Counted from the first letter of the stretch, positions 1-8,233 are shown. The stretch is DNA of 43,236 nucleotides from Pseudomonas frederiksbergensis (GCF_003732665.1 NZ_MOBP01000001.1:1-43236); one strand, 5' to 3'. Translations and numbers: made by a program. The notes: generated by a model from the sequence alone, not told the origin.

Positions 1-174
1 GCGGTATTAGCGTCCGTTTCCGAGCGTTATCCCCCACTACCAGGCAGATTCCTAGGCATTACTCACCCGTCCGCCGCTCGCCACCAGGTACAAGTACCCG
101 TGCTGCCGCTCGACTTGCATGTGTTAGGCCTGCCGCCAGCGTTCAATCTGAGCCATGATCAAACTCTTCAGTTC
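1..174 (-). rRNA. rrs: 16S ribosomal RNA, 5' end only (partial)
   Basis: Read on the minus strand, the sequence begins GAACTGAAGAGTTTGATCAT and continues into the universal 16S start (the 27F primer region) and the Pseudomonas V1 stretch. The mature 5' end is placed at about 174 from the known GAACTGAAGAG start. Only about 174 nt lie in the window; the rest of the rrn operon (16S, 23S, 5S) runs off the left edge. Structural RNA of the small ribosomal subunit. Confidence 0.97.
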
Positions 175-323
175 AAACATCTTTGGGTTTTTAAGAAACC
201 CTAAACTTGGCTCAGCAATCGTTGGTTACATCTTTGATTTCTCGCGGAGTAACTTGTGATGCTGATAATCTTGTTGACTATCAGTCTGACTCCACAAGCA
301 CCCACACGAATTGCTTGATTCAG

Positions 324-335
324 TTGTTAAAGAGC
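324..335 (-). promoter_or_regulatory. rrn leader boxA antitermination element
   Basis: The minus strand reads GCTCTTTAACAA, the canonical boxA of rRNA leaders, about 150 nt upstream of the mature 16S end. In rrn operons the transcribed boxA binds NusB/NusE and makes RNA polymerase resistant to Rho. The surrounding leader (175-371) has no coding potential and belongs to the precursor RNA. Confidence 0.85.
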
Positions 336-371
336 GGTTGGTTAAGACCTTTCGTCTCAACCGAGGCGCGC

Positions 372-399
372 ATTCTACAGCAGCACCGGTTACTGTCAA
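372..399 (-). promoter_or_regulatory. rrn promoter, proximal (third of three)
   Basis: On the minus strand -35 TTGACA (394-399) and -10 TAGAAT (372-377) are separated by 16 bp. They are followed by a very GC-rich discriminator (GCGCGCCTC), as expected of a stringently controlled rRNA promoter. It lies nearest to the 16S gene. Confidence 0.8.
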
Positions 400-480
400 G
401 CGGTTATTTTCAGAAGTTTTCAAAGTTTCCTTTGCAACTTCAACCACTTGCGCTTTCGATCTCTCGTTAGCGGGAGGCGA

Positions 481-508
481 ATTCTACAGCGTTACTCGCT
501 GCTGTCAA
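481..508 (-). promoter_or_regulatory. rrn promoter, middle
   Basis: On the minus strand -35 TTGACA (503-508), a 16-bp spacer and -10 TAGAAT (481-486) are followed by the discriminator TCGCCTCC. The architecture matches the proximal promoter 109 bp downstream. Confidence 0.8.
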
Positions 509-626
509 CACCTCTTTTTCAACCCCTTTCGCGCTTCGATGACCTGAAGCAACTCACTGCCGAAACCTACATAACTCTTTGTTTACCAAGGAGTTTTCCG
601 TTTCGACTGCGCCGGAAGTGGGGCGA

Positions 627-654
627 ATTATAGACTTCCAGAATCTGCCGTCAA
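627..654 (-). promoter_or_regulatory. rrn promoter, distal
   Basis: On the minus strand -35 TTGACG (649-654), a 16-bp spacer and a perfect -10 TATAAT (627-632) are followed by TCGCCCC. It is the outermost of the three tandem promoters and starts just beyond the terminator of the neighbouring catabolic operon. Confidence 0.8.
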
Positions 655-704
655 CACCTAATTTCACAATTCTGTCATATCAGTCAGAAAAGCCCCGAAA
701 ACGC

Positions 705-732
705 GAAGGCCGGCCCCAAGGGGACGGCCTTC
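705..732 (-). terminator. Hairpin terminator after the bau/mmsA operon
   Basis: The inverted repeat GAAGGCCG...CGGCCTTC with an inner CCCC/GGGG lies 12 bp beyond the stop codon of the dehydrogenase gene. On the minus strand it is followed by a moderately T-rich stretch. It would keep catabolic transcripts out of the rrn promoters, which fire in the same direction. Confidence 0.6.
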
Positions 733-743
733 TCCCCTTCTAT

Positions 744-2237
744 TTACAAGCTAGGGAACGCGAACTGCGAAGCCTCATGGCTTGCCCGCTGCGGCCAGCG
801 CTGAGTAATAGCCTTGCGGCGGGTGTAGAAACGCACACCGTCCGGACCATAAGCATGCAAGTCACCGAACAGCGAACGCTTCCAGCCACCAAAGCTGTGA
901 TACGCCACCGGCACCGGCAGCGGCACGTTCACACCAACCATCCCGACTTCAATCTCATCACAGAACAACCGCGCCGCTTCGCCATCACGGGTGAAGATGC
1001 AGGTGCCGTTGCCATATTCGTGATCATTGATCAGTTGCATCGCCTCTTCCAGGCTATTGACCCGGACGACGCACAACACCGGCCCGAAAATTTCTTCTTT
1101 ATAGATGCGCATCTGCGGCGTGACGTTATCGAACAGGCAACCACCCAGGAAGAACCCCTCTTCATGACCGGCCACGCTCAGGCCACGACCATCCACTACC
1201 AGAGTCGCCCCCGAAGAAACGCCGTCTACTATATAGCCACTGACCTTGTCCCGAGCCTGACCGGAAACCAGCGGCCCCATGTCCAGACCACACGATGTAC
1301 CGGCACCGATTTTCAGCGCCTTGATCTGCGGCACCAATTTGGCCACCAACGCATCCGCCACCTGGTCACCGACGCAAACCGCCACCGAGATCGCCATGCA
1401 ACGCTCGCCGCAGGAACCATAGGCCGCGCCCATCAGTGCGCTGACCGCATTATCCAGATCTGCATCCGGCATCAGCACCGCATGGTTCTTCGCCCCGCCC
1501 AGTGCCTGCACACGTTTGCCGCGCTTGGTGCCTTCGGCGTAAATGTATTCGGCAATCGGTGTCGAGCCGACAAAACTCAGCGCTTTGACTTCAGGCGCTT
1601 CGATCAACGCATCCACCGCGGCCTTGTCGCCGTGCACCACGCTCAGTACACCTTTAGGCAAACCGGCCTCGATCAACAATTGAGCGATCAGCAGCGTGGA
1701 ACTTGGATCACGCTCGGACGGCTTGAGGATGAAGCAGTTGCCGCAGACGATCGCCAGTGGGTACATCCACAACGGCACCATCGCCGGGAAGTTGAACGGG
1801 GTGATGCCCGCCACCACGCCCAGCGGCTGGAAGTCCGACCACGCATCGATGTTCGGGCCGACGTTACGGCTGTACTCGCCCTTGAGGATTTCCGGCGCTG
1901 CGCACGCGAACTCAACGTTCTCGATACCGCGCTTCAATTCACCCGCCGCATCTTCCAACGTTTTGCCGTGTTCTTCGCTGATCAACTGCGCGATGCGCGC
2001 TTCATTCTGTTCCAGCAATTGCTTGAAGCGGAACATCACCTGGGCGCGCTTGGCCGGCGGTGTATTGCGCCAGGCCGGGAATGCAGCCTTGGCCGCGTCG
2101 ATGGCTTTCTGAATGGTTTCGCGGCTGGCCAATGGCAGCTTATGAATGGCTTTGCCAGTCGACGGGTTGAACACGTCAGCCGTGCGGCCGTCTTCGGTCA
2201 CCAGTTCGCCATTGATCAAATGCGGGATGAGGCTCAT
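744..2237 (-). CDS. mmsA: CoA-acylating (methyl)malonate-semialdehyde dehydrogenase, MmsA family (BauC-type)
   Basis: A 497-residue aldehyde dehydrogenase superfamily enzyme of MmsA length. MmsA enzymes oxidise malonate or methylmalonate semialdehyde with NAD+ and CoA to acetyl- or propionyl-CoA and CO2. The N-terminal Rossmann half carries the GITPFNFPAM and LKPSERDPSS segments (about 144-180) that contact NAD. The catalytic cysteine is Cys280 in GSCGERCMA, typical of MmsA rather than ordinary aldehyde dehydrogenases. The start is supported by CAGGAG seven bases upstream. It lies 64 bp downstream of the transaminase gene, probably in one operon. With a BauA-like transaminase and divergent LysR gene as neighbours, a role as BauC (malonate semialdehyde from beta-alanine) is more likely than valine catabolism; substrate preference cannot be read from sequence. 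Confidence 0.9.
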   Translation of the reverse strand: MSLIPHLINGELVTEDGRTADVFNPSTGKAIHKLPLASRETIQKAIDAAKAAFPAWRNTPPAKRAQVMFRFKQLLEQNEARIAQLISEEHGKTLEDAAGELKRGIENVEFACAAPEILKGEYSRNVGPNIDAWSDFQPLGVVAGITPFNFPAMVPLWMYPLAIVCGNCFILKPSERDPSSTLLIAQLLIEAGLPKGVLSVVHGDKAAVDALIEAPEVKALSFVGSTPIAEYIYAEGTKRGKRVQALGGAKNHAVLMPDADLDNAVSALMGAAYGSCGERCMAISVAVCVGDQVADALVAKLVPQIKALKIGAGTSCGLDMGPLVSGQARDKVSGYIVDGVSSGATLVVDGRGLSVAGHEEGFFLGGCLFDNVTPQMRIYKEEIFGPVLCVVRVNSLEEAMQLINDHEYGNGTCIFTRDGEAARLFCDEIEVGMVGVNVPLPVPVAYHSFGGWKRSLFGDLHAYGPDGVRFYTRRKAITQRWPQRASHEASQFAFPSL

Positions 2238-2261
2238 GCGGTACTCCTGAAATTTTGTGCA

Positions 2262-2285
2262 CCGACGCCCATCGAGGGGCGCCGG
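2262..2285 (-). other. Intercistronic hairpin between bauA and mmsA
   Basis: Arms of 9 bases (CCGGCGCCC and GGGCGTCGG, one G-T pair) around a 6-base loop lie in the 64-bp gap. No T-run follows, so this is more likely an mRNA-processing or stability hairpin than a terminator. Confidence 0.4.
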
Positions 2286-2301
2286 TTTGGCTTTTGTCGA
2301 A

Positions 2302-3651
2302 TCAGTCGATCTTGTTCAGCACTTCGCCAACCGCGTCGAACAGACGATCGAGGTCCTGCGGCTTGCTGTTGAAGGTTGGGCCGAACTGCAGGGTGTCGCC
2401 GCCGAAGCGCACATAGAACCCGGCTTTCCACAGCGCCATGCCAGCTTCGAACGGACGCACAATTGCGTCGCCATCGCGCGGGGCAATCTGGATCGCGCCG
2501 GCCAGGCCGTAGTTACGAATATCGATAACGTTCTTCGAGCCTTTCAGACCGTGCAGCGCATTTTCGAAATGCGGTGCGACCTCGGCCACGCTCTGCACCA
2601 GGTTTTCCTTTTGCAGCAGGTCGAGTGCCGCCAGGCCAGCGGCGCACGCCACCGGGTGGGCCGAGTAGGTGTAGCCGTGGGGGAATTCCACCGCGTACTC
2701 CGGCGTCGCCTGGTTCATGAAGGTGTGATAGATCTCGGAGCTGGCAATCACCGCGCCCATCGGGATCGCGCCGTTGGTGACTTGTTTGGCGATGCACATC
2801 AGGTCCGGAGTCACGCCGAAGCTGTCGGCGCCGAACATCGAACCGGTACGGCCGAAACCGGTGATCACTTCGTCGAACACCAGCAGGATGTTGTGCTGAT
2901 CGCAGATGTCGCGCAGACGCTTGAGGTAGCCCTCAGGCGGCACCAGTACGCCAGCGGAGCCGGCCATTGGCTCGACAAACACCGCGGCTATGTTCGAAGC
3001 GTCGTGCAATTCGATCAGCTTGAGCAACTCATCCGCCAGGGCGATACCGCCCTCTTTCGGCATGCCACGGGAGTAAGCATTGCTTGCCAGCAGGGTGTGC
3101 GGCAGATGATCGACATCCATCATCGCCTGACCGAACATTTTGCGGTTGCCGTTCACGCCGCCAAGGCTGGTGCCGGCGATGTTCACGCCATGGTAACCAC
3201 GGGCACGACCGATCATTTTGGTCTTGGTTGCCTGGCCTTTCAGGCGCCAGTAGGCACGGACCATTTTCACCGCGGTGTCCGCACACTCGGAACCCGAGTC
3301 CGTGAAGAACACATGATTCAGATTGCCCGGGGTCAGGTCGGTGATCTTCTCGGCCAGTTGGAACGACAACGGATGGCCGTACTGGAAGCCCGGCGAGTAA
3401 TCGAGGGTGCCCAATTGCTTGGCGACTGCCTCCTGGATTTCCTTGCGGGTGTGCCCGGCGCCGCAGGTCCACAGGCCCGAAAGCGAATCGTAGACCTTGC
3501 GACCCTTGTCGTCTGTCAGCCAACTGCCTTCGGCGGCGACGATCAGTCGCGGATCGCGCTGGAAATTTCGGTTGGCGGTGTAGGGCATCCAGTGCGCATC
3601 AAGCTTGAGCTGGCTGGCCAGGGAAGACGGGGCGTTTTCGGGCAAGTTCAT
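2302..3651 (-). CDS. bauA: Omega-amino acid (beta-alanine)--pyruvate aminotransferase
   Basis: A 449-residue class III, PLP-dependent aminotransferase. It transfers the terminal amino group of beta-alanine or similar omega-amino acids to pyruvate, giving malonate semialdehyde and alanine. The PLP aspartate is Asp260 in LLVFDEVITGFGRTG and the Schiff-base lysine is Lys289 in CIAKQVTNGA. The N-terminal WMPYTANR segment is characteristic of the omega-amino acid:pyruvate subgroup. The ATG at 3651 is preferred over an in-frame ATG 21 bases upstream because GCGAGG precedes it by eight bases. It is the first gene of a minus-strand pair with mmsA, whose product consumes the semialdehyde made here, and it diverges from a LysR gene. 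Family assignment is firm; the exact amine donor is inferred. Confidence 0.9.
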   Translation of the reverse strand: MNLPENAPSSLASQLKLDAHWMPYTANRNFQRDPRLIVAAEGSWLTDDKGRKVYDSLSGLWTCGAGHTRKEIQEAVAKQLGTLDYSPGFQYGHPLSFQLAEKITDLTPGNLNHVFFTDSGSECADTAVKMVRAYWRLKGQATKTKMIGRARGYHGVNIAGTSLGGVNGNRKMFGQAMMDVDHLPHTLLASNAYSRGMPKEGGIALADELLKLIELHDASNIAAVFVEPMAGSAGVLVPPEGYLKRLRDICDQHNILLVFDEVITGFGRTGSMFGADSFGVTPDLMCIAKQVTNGAIPMGAVIASSEIYHTFMNQATPEYAVEFPHGYTYSAHPVACAAGLAALDLLQKENLVQSVAEVAPHFENALHGLKGSKNVIDIRNYGLAGAIQIAPRDGDAIVRPFEAGMALWKAGFYVRFGGDTLQFGPTFNSKPQDLDRLFDAVGEVLNKID

Positions 3652-3776
3652 GATTAAAACCTCGCAGGGCAATAAGCGGCGTAGAGATCAAAAGCGTTCT
3701 TGCAGCTAAATTGCCACGGGGATAAAGTCGGTGAAATCCAACTCTTCTAACGTTCAGTCAGGCCTTCACTAAACTT

Positions 3777-4697
3777 ATGAGCACTCGACGCCCCGATCCG
3801 CTGGCACAAGTCAGCGACTTTGATATCCGCCTGTTGCGGATCTTCCGCAGCGTCGTGGAGTGCGGCGGCTTCTCCGCGGCGGAATCGGTGCTGGGCATCG
3901 GCCGCTCGGCCATCAGCCAGCAAATGAGCGATCTGGAACAACGCCTCGGCCTGCGCCTGTGCCAACGCGGTCGCGCCGGTTTTTCCCTGACTGAAGAGGG
4001 CCGCGAGGTCTACCACTCGGCATTGCAGCTATTAAGTGCGCTGGAAAGCTTCCGTACCGAGGTCAACGGTCTGCATCAACACCTGCGCGGCGAGTTGACC
4101 ATCGGCCTGACCGACAACCTGGTCACCCTGCCCCACATGCGCATCACCCATGCCTTGGCGCAATTAAAGGAACGCGGGCCGGATGTGCAAATCCAGATCC
4201 GCATGATCGCGCCTAATGAAGTCGAACAAGGCGTGCTCGACGGACGCCTGCACGTTGGCGTGGTGCCACAGGCCAGTGCGTTGTCGGGGCTGGAATACCA
4301 ACCGCTCTACAGCGAACGCTCGCTGCTGTATTGCGCGGTGGGCCATCCGCTGTTTTATGTCGATGACAAGCAACTGGACGACGAACGCCTGAACAGCCAG
4401 GACGCCATCGCCCCGACCTTCCGCCTGCCCGCCGAGATCCAGGCCCATTACCAGGCGCTCAATTGCACCGCCAGCGCCTCGGACCGCGAAGGCATGGCGT
4501 TCCTGATCCTGACTGGCCGCTACATCGGTTACCTGCCGGATCACTACGCCAGCCTTTGGGTCCAGCAGGGCCGATTGCGCGCACTCAAACCCACCGTGCG
4601 TTTTTATGACTTGAGCCTCGCTTCGGTCACACGCAAGGGCCGTCGCCCGCATTTGGTGCTGGAAAGCTTCCTCGAAAGCCTGGCCGCCACCCGCTGA
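3777..4697 (+). CDS. bauR: LysR-family regulator, BauR-like
   Basis: A 306-residue LysR-type regulator. The N-terminal winged helix-turn-helix (about 15-75) includes GGFSAAESVLGIGRSAISQQMSDLEQRLG and is followed by a periplasmic-binding-like effector domain (about 95-295). The gene is divergent from the transaminase gene across a 125-bp gap, the usual arrangement when a LysR protein controls the adjacent operon and itself. The same pairing (bauR next to bauA) is known in P. aeruginosa, where beta-alanine is the inducer. I found no convincing T-N11-A palindrome in the gap. The Shine-Dalgarno sequence is weak. Regulation of the neighbouring operon is inferred from position. Confidence 0.8.
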   Translation: MSTRRPDPLAQVSDFDIRLLRIFRSVVECGGFSAAESVLGIGRSAISQQMSDLEQRLGLRLCQRGRAGFSLTEEGREVYHSALQLLSALESFRTEVNGLHQHLRGELTIGLTDNLVTLPHMRITHALAQLKERGPDVQIQIRMIAPNEVEQGVLDGRLHVGVVPQASALSGLEYQPLYSERSLLYCAVGHPLFYVDDKQLDDERLNSQDAIAPTFRLPAEIQAHYQALNCTASASDREGMAFLILTGRYIGYLPDHYASLWVQQGRLRALKPTVRFYDLSLASVTRKGRRPHLVLESFLESLAATR

Positions 4698-4710
4698 AAA
4701 CACAAAACCT

Positions 4711-4800
4711 GTAGGAGCGAAGCTTGCTCGCGAAGGCGTCTTGACATTCAACATTGATGTTGGCTGACCTGACGCCTTCGCGAGCAAGCTTCGCTCCTAC
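4711..4800. repeat. REPIN (inverted REP pair), GTAGGAGCGAAGC subtype
   Basis: GTAGGAGCGAAGCTTGCTCG and its exact inverse are separated by about 40 bp, 90 bp in total. It fills the gap between the LysR and TetR genes and could form a long hairpin in either transcript. This is the AAGC variant of the family, with GTAGGAG instead of GTGGGAG. Confidence 0.92.
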
Positions 4801-4894
4801 AAGGGCAAGGTTTTATCGTGTCGGCACTTGTCTGAAACCTGTGGGTGCGCTATCAACGCATTGGTTGCACCCACAGACTATTTCGGAAGTGCCT

Positions 4895-5545
4895 ATGACC
4901 TTTGAAGTCCCCGCCCACGGCGGCAAACCTGCCAGCCGCATTCGTCAGAAGAACGAAGAGACGATCCTCAAAGCCGCCGAAGATGAATTCGCCCGACACG
5001 GGTTCAAAGGCACCAGTATGAACACCATCGCTTTGAATGCCGGGTTGCCCAAGGCGAACCTGCATTACTACTTCACCAACAAGCTTGGGTTGTACGTGGC
5101 GGTGCTGAGCAACATCATCGAATTGTGGGACAGCACCTTCAACACGCTGACCGCCGAAGACGATCCCGCCGAAGCGCTGACCCGTTACATCCGCGCCAAA
5201 ATGGAATTCTCCCGGCGCCAGCCGCAAGCTTCGCGAATCTTCGCCATGGAAGTGATCAGCGGCGGCGAGTGCCTGACCGAGTATTTCAACCAGGACTATC
5301 GCGCCTGGTTCCAGGGTCGGGCTGCGGTGTTCCAGGCGTGGATCGACGCCGGCAAAATGGACCCGGTCGACCCGGTCAACCTGATCTTCCTGTTGTGGGG
5401 CAGCACCCAGCATTACGCCGACTTCGCCACACAGATCTGCCGGGTCAGCGGCCGCACCAAGTTGACCAAGCAAGACATGGAAGACGCCGGCGATAACCTG
5501 ATCCGCATCATCCTCAAGGGCTGCGGCCTGACACCCACTATTTAA
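4895..5545 (+). CDS. TetR-family regulator of the RutR type
   Basis: A 216-residue TetR-family repressor. The N-terminal helix-turn-helix spans about residues 20-65 (GTSMNTIALNAGLPKANLHYYFTNK). The C-terminal domain is clearly of the RutR/YcdC type, with RRQPQASRIFAMEV and DPVNLIFLLWGSTQHYADFA matching segments of E. coli RutR. RutR responds to uracil and controls pyrimidine and purine catabolism. The ATG at 4895 is chosen because homology begins there and upstream in-frame codons run through the REPIN. Position next to a purine uptake and deamination region suggests it could control nucleobase metabolism; the effector is not deducible. It is seven bp upstream of the YigZ gene and probably co-transcribed with it. 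Confidence 0.85.
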   Translation: MTFEVPAHGGKPASRIRQKNEETILKAAEDEFARHGFKGTSMNTIALNAGLPKANLHYYFTNKLGLYVAVLSNIIELWDSTFNTLTAEDDPAEALTRYIRAKMEFSRRQPQASRIFAMEVISGGECLTEYFNQDYRAWFQGRAAVFQAWIDAGKMDPVDPVNLIFLLWGSTQHYADFATQICRVSGRTKLTKQDMEDAGDNLIRIILKGCGLTPTI

Positions 5546-5552
5546 GAAGCCT

Positions 5553-6134
5553 ATGCCTTTTACCCTCAGTGGCTTTTGCGAATACCGCGAAGAGATTCGC
5601 AAAAGCCGCTTCATCACCCTCGCCGGGCCGATCAGCAGCCCGGCCGAAGCCCAGGCGTTCATCGAGCAGCACAGCGACTTGAACGCCACGCACAACTGCT
5701 GGGCCTGGAAGCTCGGCGACCAGTACCGCAGCAACGACGATGGCGAACCTGGCGGCACGGCGGGTCGGCCGATCCTGGCGGCGATCGAAGCGCAGGATTG
5801 CGATCAGGTCGCGGTGCTGGTAATTCGCTGGTACGGCGGCATTCAACTTGGCACCGGTGGTTTGGCCCGAGCCTACGGCGGCGGCGCGAACAAATGCCTG
5901 CAAGGGGCGCCCAAGGTTGAGTTGATCAGCCGTGTGCCGGTGAGTTGTGCCTGTGGGTTTGGCGAGCTGGTGCTGGTGAAGTTACGGGTGGCAGAACTGG
6001 GCGGGTTGGTGGTGGAGGAATCCTTTACCGCTAACGGTGTGGATTTGAAATTGGCGATTGGCGAGGCGCAAATCGAGACGCTGCAATTGCAACTGGCGGA
6101 TTTGAGTCGCGGGCGGATTTTGTTGGAGCGATAG
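5553..6134 (+). CDS. YigZ / IMPACT-family protein
   Basis: A 193-residue protein of the YigZ (UPF0029, IMPACT) family. Diagnostic segments are EYREEIRKSRFITLAGP near the N-terminus, DDGEPGGTAGRPIL (about 62-75) and VIRWYGGIQLGTGGLARAY (about 91-110). The C-terminal part (about 125-190) has a ferredoxin-like fold in solved relatives. Bacterial members are cytoplasmic and of uncertain role; the eukaryotic relative IMPACT modulates Gcn2 signalling. It starts seven bp after the TetR stop codon, so the two probably share a transcript. Length is normal for the family. Confidence 0.9.
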   Translation: MPFTLSGFCEYREEIRKSRFITLAGPISSPAEAQAFIEQHSDLNATHNCWAWKLGDQYRSNDDGEPGGTAGRPILAAIEAQDCDQVAVLVIRWYGGIQLGTGGLARAYGGGANKCLQGAPKVELISRVPVSCACGFGELVLVKLRVAELGGLVVEESFTANGVDLKLAIGEAQIETLQLQLADLSRGRILLER

Positions 6135-6668
6135 AGCCGCAATCTTTTGGGGCATTCATCTTTTCCACACCGCTCGACACTTGCCCACATCTGCTGTGCA
6201 CCCGGCTGTGGATAACCTGAGTACATTCGGCTGTAACCCTTCTGTCATGCGGCTTTGCGGGCTTTGTTCATTTTTCGTCCAAAGTGCCACCAAATTTTCT
6301 AATTTCACGAAAAAACAAATAGTTAGCGCGGTTTATGTCCTTTAGAAGATAGCCGCTCAGTGCTTATGCCCGAGCGTTACGCTTGCGCACAAATACTGTG
6401 GAGCAACCTGTGGATAACCCGTTCATGAGTGGCTCAGCCCCATATCCGGCATAGCTTGCGGCCGACTGCTCGTTTTTTGATCAAAACCCCGCGAGCAAAA
6501 CCGGAGCCTGATCAACGGTTTTGCCCTCATCTGGTGCTTGATTCAACGACGCAACACTTCCTCGATGACGCGCAAAGCCCTTGATCAGCATGGCTTTACG
6601 AAATTCCTGACTCAATGGCCAGAAAATTGCTTTATCCACAGGCATAACTTCAAGCGACCGAGCCAGTC
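6135..6668. other. 534-bp gene-free region with DnaA boxes and TGATCA palindromes
   Basis: No credible ORF. It holds four matches to the DnaA-box consensus TTWTNCACA: TTTTCCACA at 6161-6169 (+), and three perfect TTATCCACA at 6207-6215 (-), 6409-6417 (-) and 6632-6640 (+). An AT-rich stretch lies at about 6286-6340. A perfect 12-bp palindrome TTTTGATCAAAA lies at 6475-6486, with further TGATCA at 6509-6514 and 6582-6587. The promoter of the ABC importer operon must lie here, but no clear -10/-35 pair stands out. Confidence 0.7.
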
Positions 6669-8222
6669 ATGCCCAACCCCGATCCCACCCCACGCCTGCA
6701 ACTGCGCAACATCAGCAAACGCTACCCCGGTTGCCTGGCCAACGATGCCATCGACCTGAGCATTGCTCCCGGTGAAATCCATGCCCTGCTCGGCGAAAAC
6801 GGTGCGGGCAAAAGCACACTGATGAAGATCATCTACGGCGTCACTCACGCCGACTCAGGCGAAGTCATCTGGCAAGGGCAACGCATTGCCATGCGCAATC
6901 CGGCCCAGGCCCGGGGCTTGGGGATCGGCATGGTGTTCCAGCACTTTTCGCTGTTCGAAACCCTGAGCGTGGCGCAGAACATTGCCCTGGCCATGGGTGC
7001 GGCGGCCGGCACGCCGAAACAGCTTGAGCCAAAGATTCGCGAAGTGTCCCAACGCTACGGCATGGCGCTGGAGCCGGAGCGACTGGTCCACAGCCTGTCC
7101 ATCGGCGAACGCCAACGCGTGGAAATCATTCGTTGCCTGATGCAGGACATTCGCCTGCTGATCCTCGATGAACCGACTTCGGTACTGACGCCCCAAGAGG
7201 CCGACGAATTGTTCGTCACCCTGCGCCGACTCGCCTCCGAGGGCTGCAGCATTCTGTTTATCAGCCACAAGCTCGGCGAAGTCCGCGCCTTGTGCCACAG
7301 CGCCACGGTGTTGCGTGGCGGGCGGGTAGCCGGGCATTGCGTGCCGGCCGAATGCTCGGATCAACAACTGGCGCGGTTGATGGTCGGTGAAGCGGCAGAG
7401 TTGATTGCTGACTATCCGAAGGTGGTCGGTGGTGAGGCATTTTTAAACGTGACTGGGTTGTCCTGGCATAACCCGGACCCGTTTGGTTGCTCGTTGAAGG
7501 ACATCAATCTGCAAGTGTGCAGCGGCGAAATTGTCGGCATCGCCGGAGTTGCCGGCAACGGTCAGGATGAGTTGCTGGCGTTGCTCAGCGGTGAACAACG
7601 GCTGAACCGCAATGACGCAGCCACCCTCCATTTCAAAGGACAAGCCGTTGCCCATCTGCGCCCCGATGCCCGACGCAAAATCGGCCTGGCCTTCGTGCCC
7701 GCCGAACGCCTGGGCCATGGCGCGGTGCCGGAATTGAGCCTGGCCGACAACGCCCTGCTCACGGCATTTCAACAAGGGTTGGTGAGCAACGGTTTGATCC
7801 GGCGCAGTAAAGTCAAAGCCCTGGCCGAAGAGATCATCCGCCGCTTCGGGGTGAAGACGCCCGACACCCAGACCCCGGCCAGCAGCCTGTCCGGCGGCAA
7901 TTTGCAGAAATTCATTCTTGGCCGGGAAATCCTCCAGCAGCCGAAATTGCTGGTGGCCGCGCACCCGACCTGGGGCGTGGACGTCGGCGCCGCCGCAACC
8001 ATCCACCGGGCACTGATTACCTTGCGCGATGCCGGCGCGGCGATCCTGGTGATTTCCGAAGACCTCGATGAACTGTTCCAGATTTGCGACCGGCTCGGCG
8101 CCTTGTGCAGCGGTCGATTGTCGCCGCTAAAGGCCACCGTCGACACCCGGCTGACCGACGTCGGCGGCTGGATGGCCGGCCAGTTCGACGCCCCTCACTC
8201 ACCTGCATCCGCCACGGTTTAA
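6669..8222 (+). CDS. ABC transporter ATP-binding protein, purine nucleoside type (two ABC domains)
   Basis: A 517-residue tandem ATPase like those of the BMP-dependent nucleoside importers (NupO/YufO, RbsA-like layout). The first domain has Walker A GENGAGKST (about 42-50), the signature LSIGERQRVEI and Walker B LLILDEPTS. The second has a degenerate Walker A (GVAGNGQDEL) and an intact LSGGNLQK signature; its D-loop region reads AAHPTWGVDVGA where relatives usually have NPTRGLDVGA. It powers import through the two permeases encoded just downstream. The Shine-Dalgarno sequence is weak. Eleven bp separate it from the first permease gene, so the three form one operon. Substrate class is inferred from the family and the purine genes nearby. 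Confidence 0.88.
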   Translation: MPNPDPTPRLQLRNISKRYPGCLANDAIDLSIAPGEIHALLGENGAGKSTLMKIIYGVTHADSGEVIWQGQRIAMRNPAQARGLGIGMVFQHFSLFETLSVAQNIALAMGAAAGTPKQLEPKIREVSQRYGMALEPERLVHSLSIGERQRVEIIRCLMQDIRLLILDEPTSVLTPQEADELFVTLRRLASEGCSILFISHKLGEVRALCHSATVLRGGRVAGHCVPAECSDQQLARLMVGEAAELIADYPKVVGGEAFLNVTGLSWHNPDPFGCSLKDINLQVCSGEIVGIAGVAGNGQDELLALLSGEQRLNRNDAATLHFKGQAVAHLRPDARRKIGLAFVPAERLGHGAVPELSLADNALLTAFQQGLVSNGLIRRSKVKALAEEIIRRFGVKTPDTQTPASSLSGGNLQKFILGREILQQPKLLVAAHPTWGVDVGAAATIHRALITLRDAGAAILVISEDLDELFQICDRLGALCSGRLSPLKATVDTRLTDVGGWMAGQFDAPHSPASATV

Positions 8223-8233
8223 CGGAGATTCAC

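Noticed and set aside
579..2372. 597-codon plus-strand reading frame across the left operon
   Set aside because: It is antisense to the dehydrogenase gene, has no ribosome site, has a histidine/arginine-rich composition typical of the complement of a high-GC gene, and crosses the rrn promoter region.
6161..6640. Main chromosomal origin oriC
   Set aside because: DnaA boxes are present but no dnaA, dnaN, rpmH or gyrB gene lies nearby; a secondary DnaA-binding site fits better.
6135..6668. Purine riboswitch before the importer operon
   Set aside because: I could not find the conserved purine-aptamer junction bases or paired loops, and such riboswitches are not expected in Pseudomonas.
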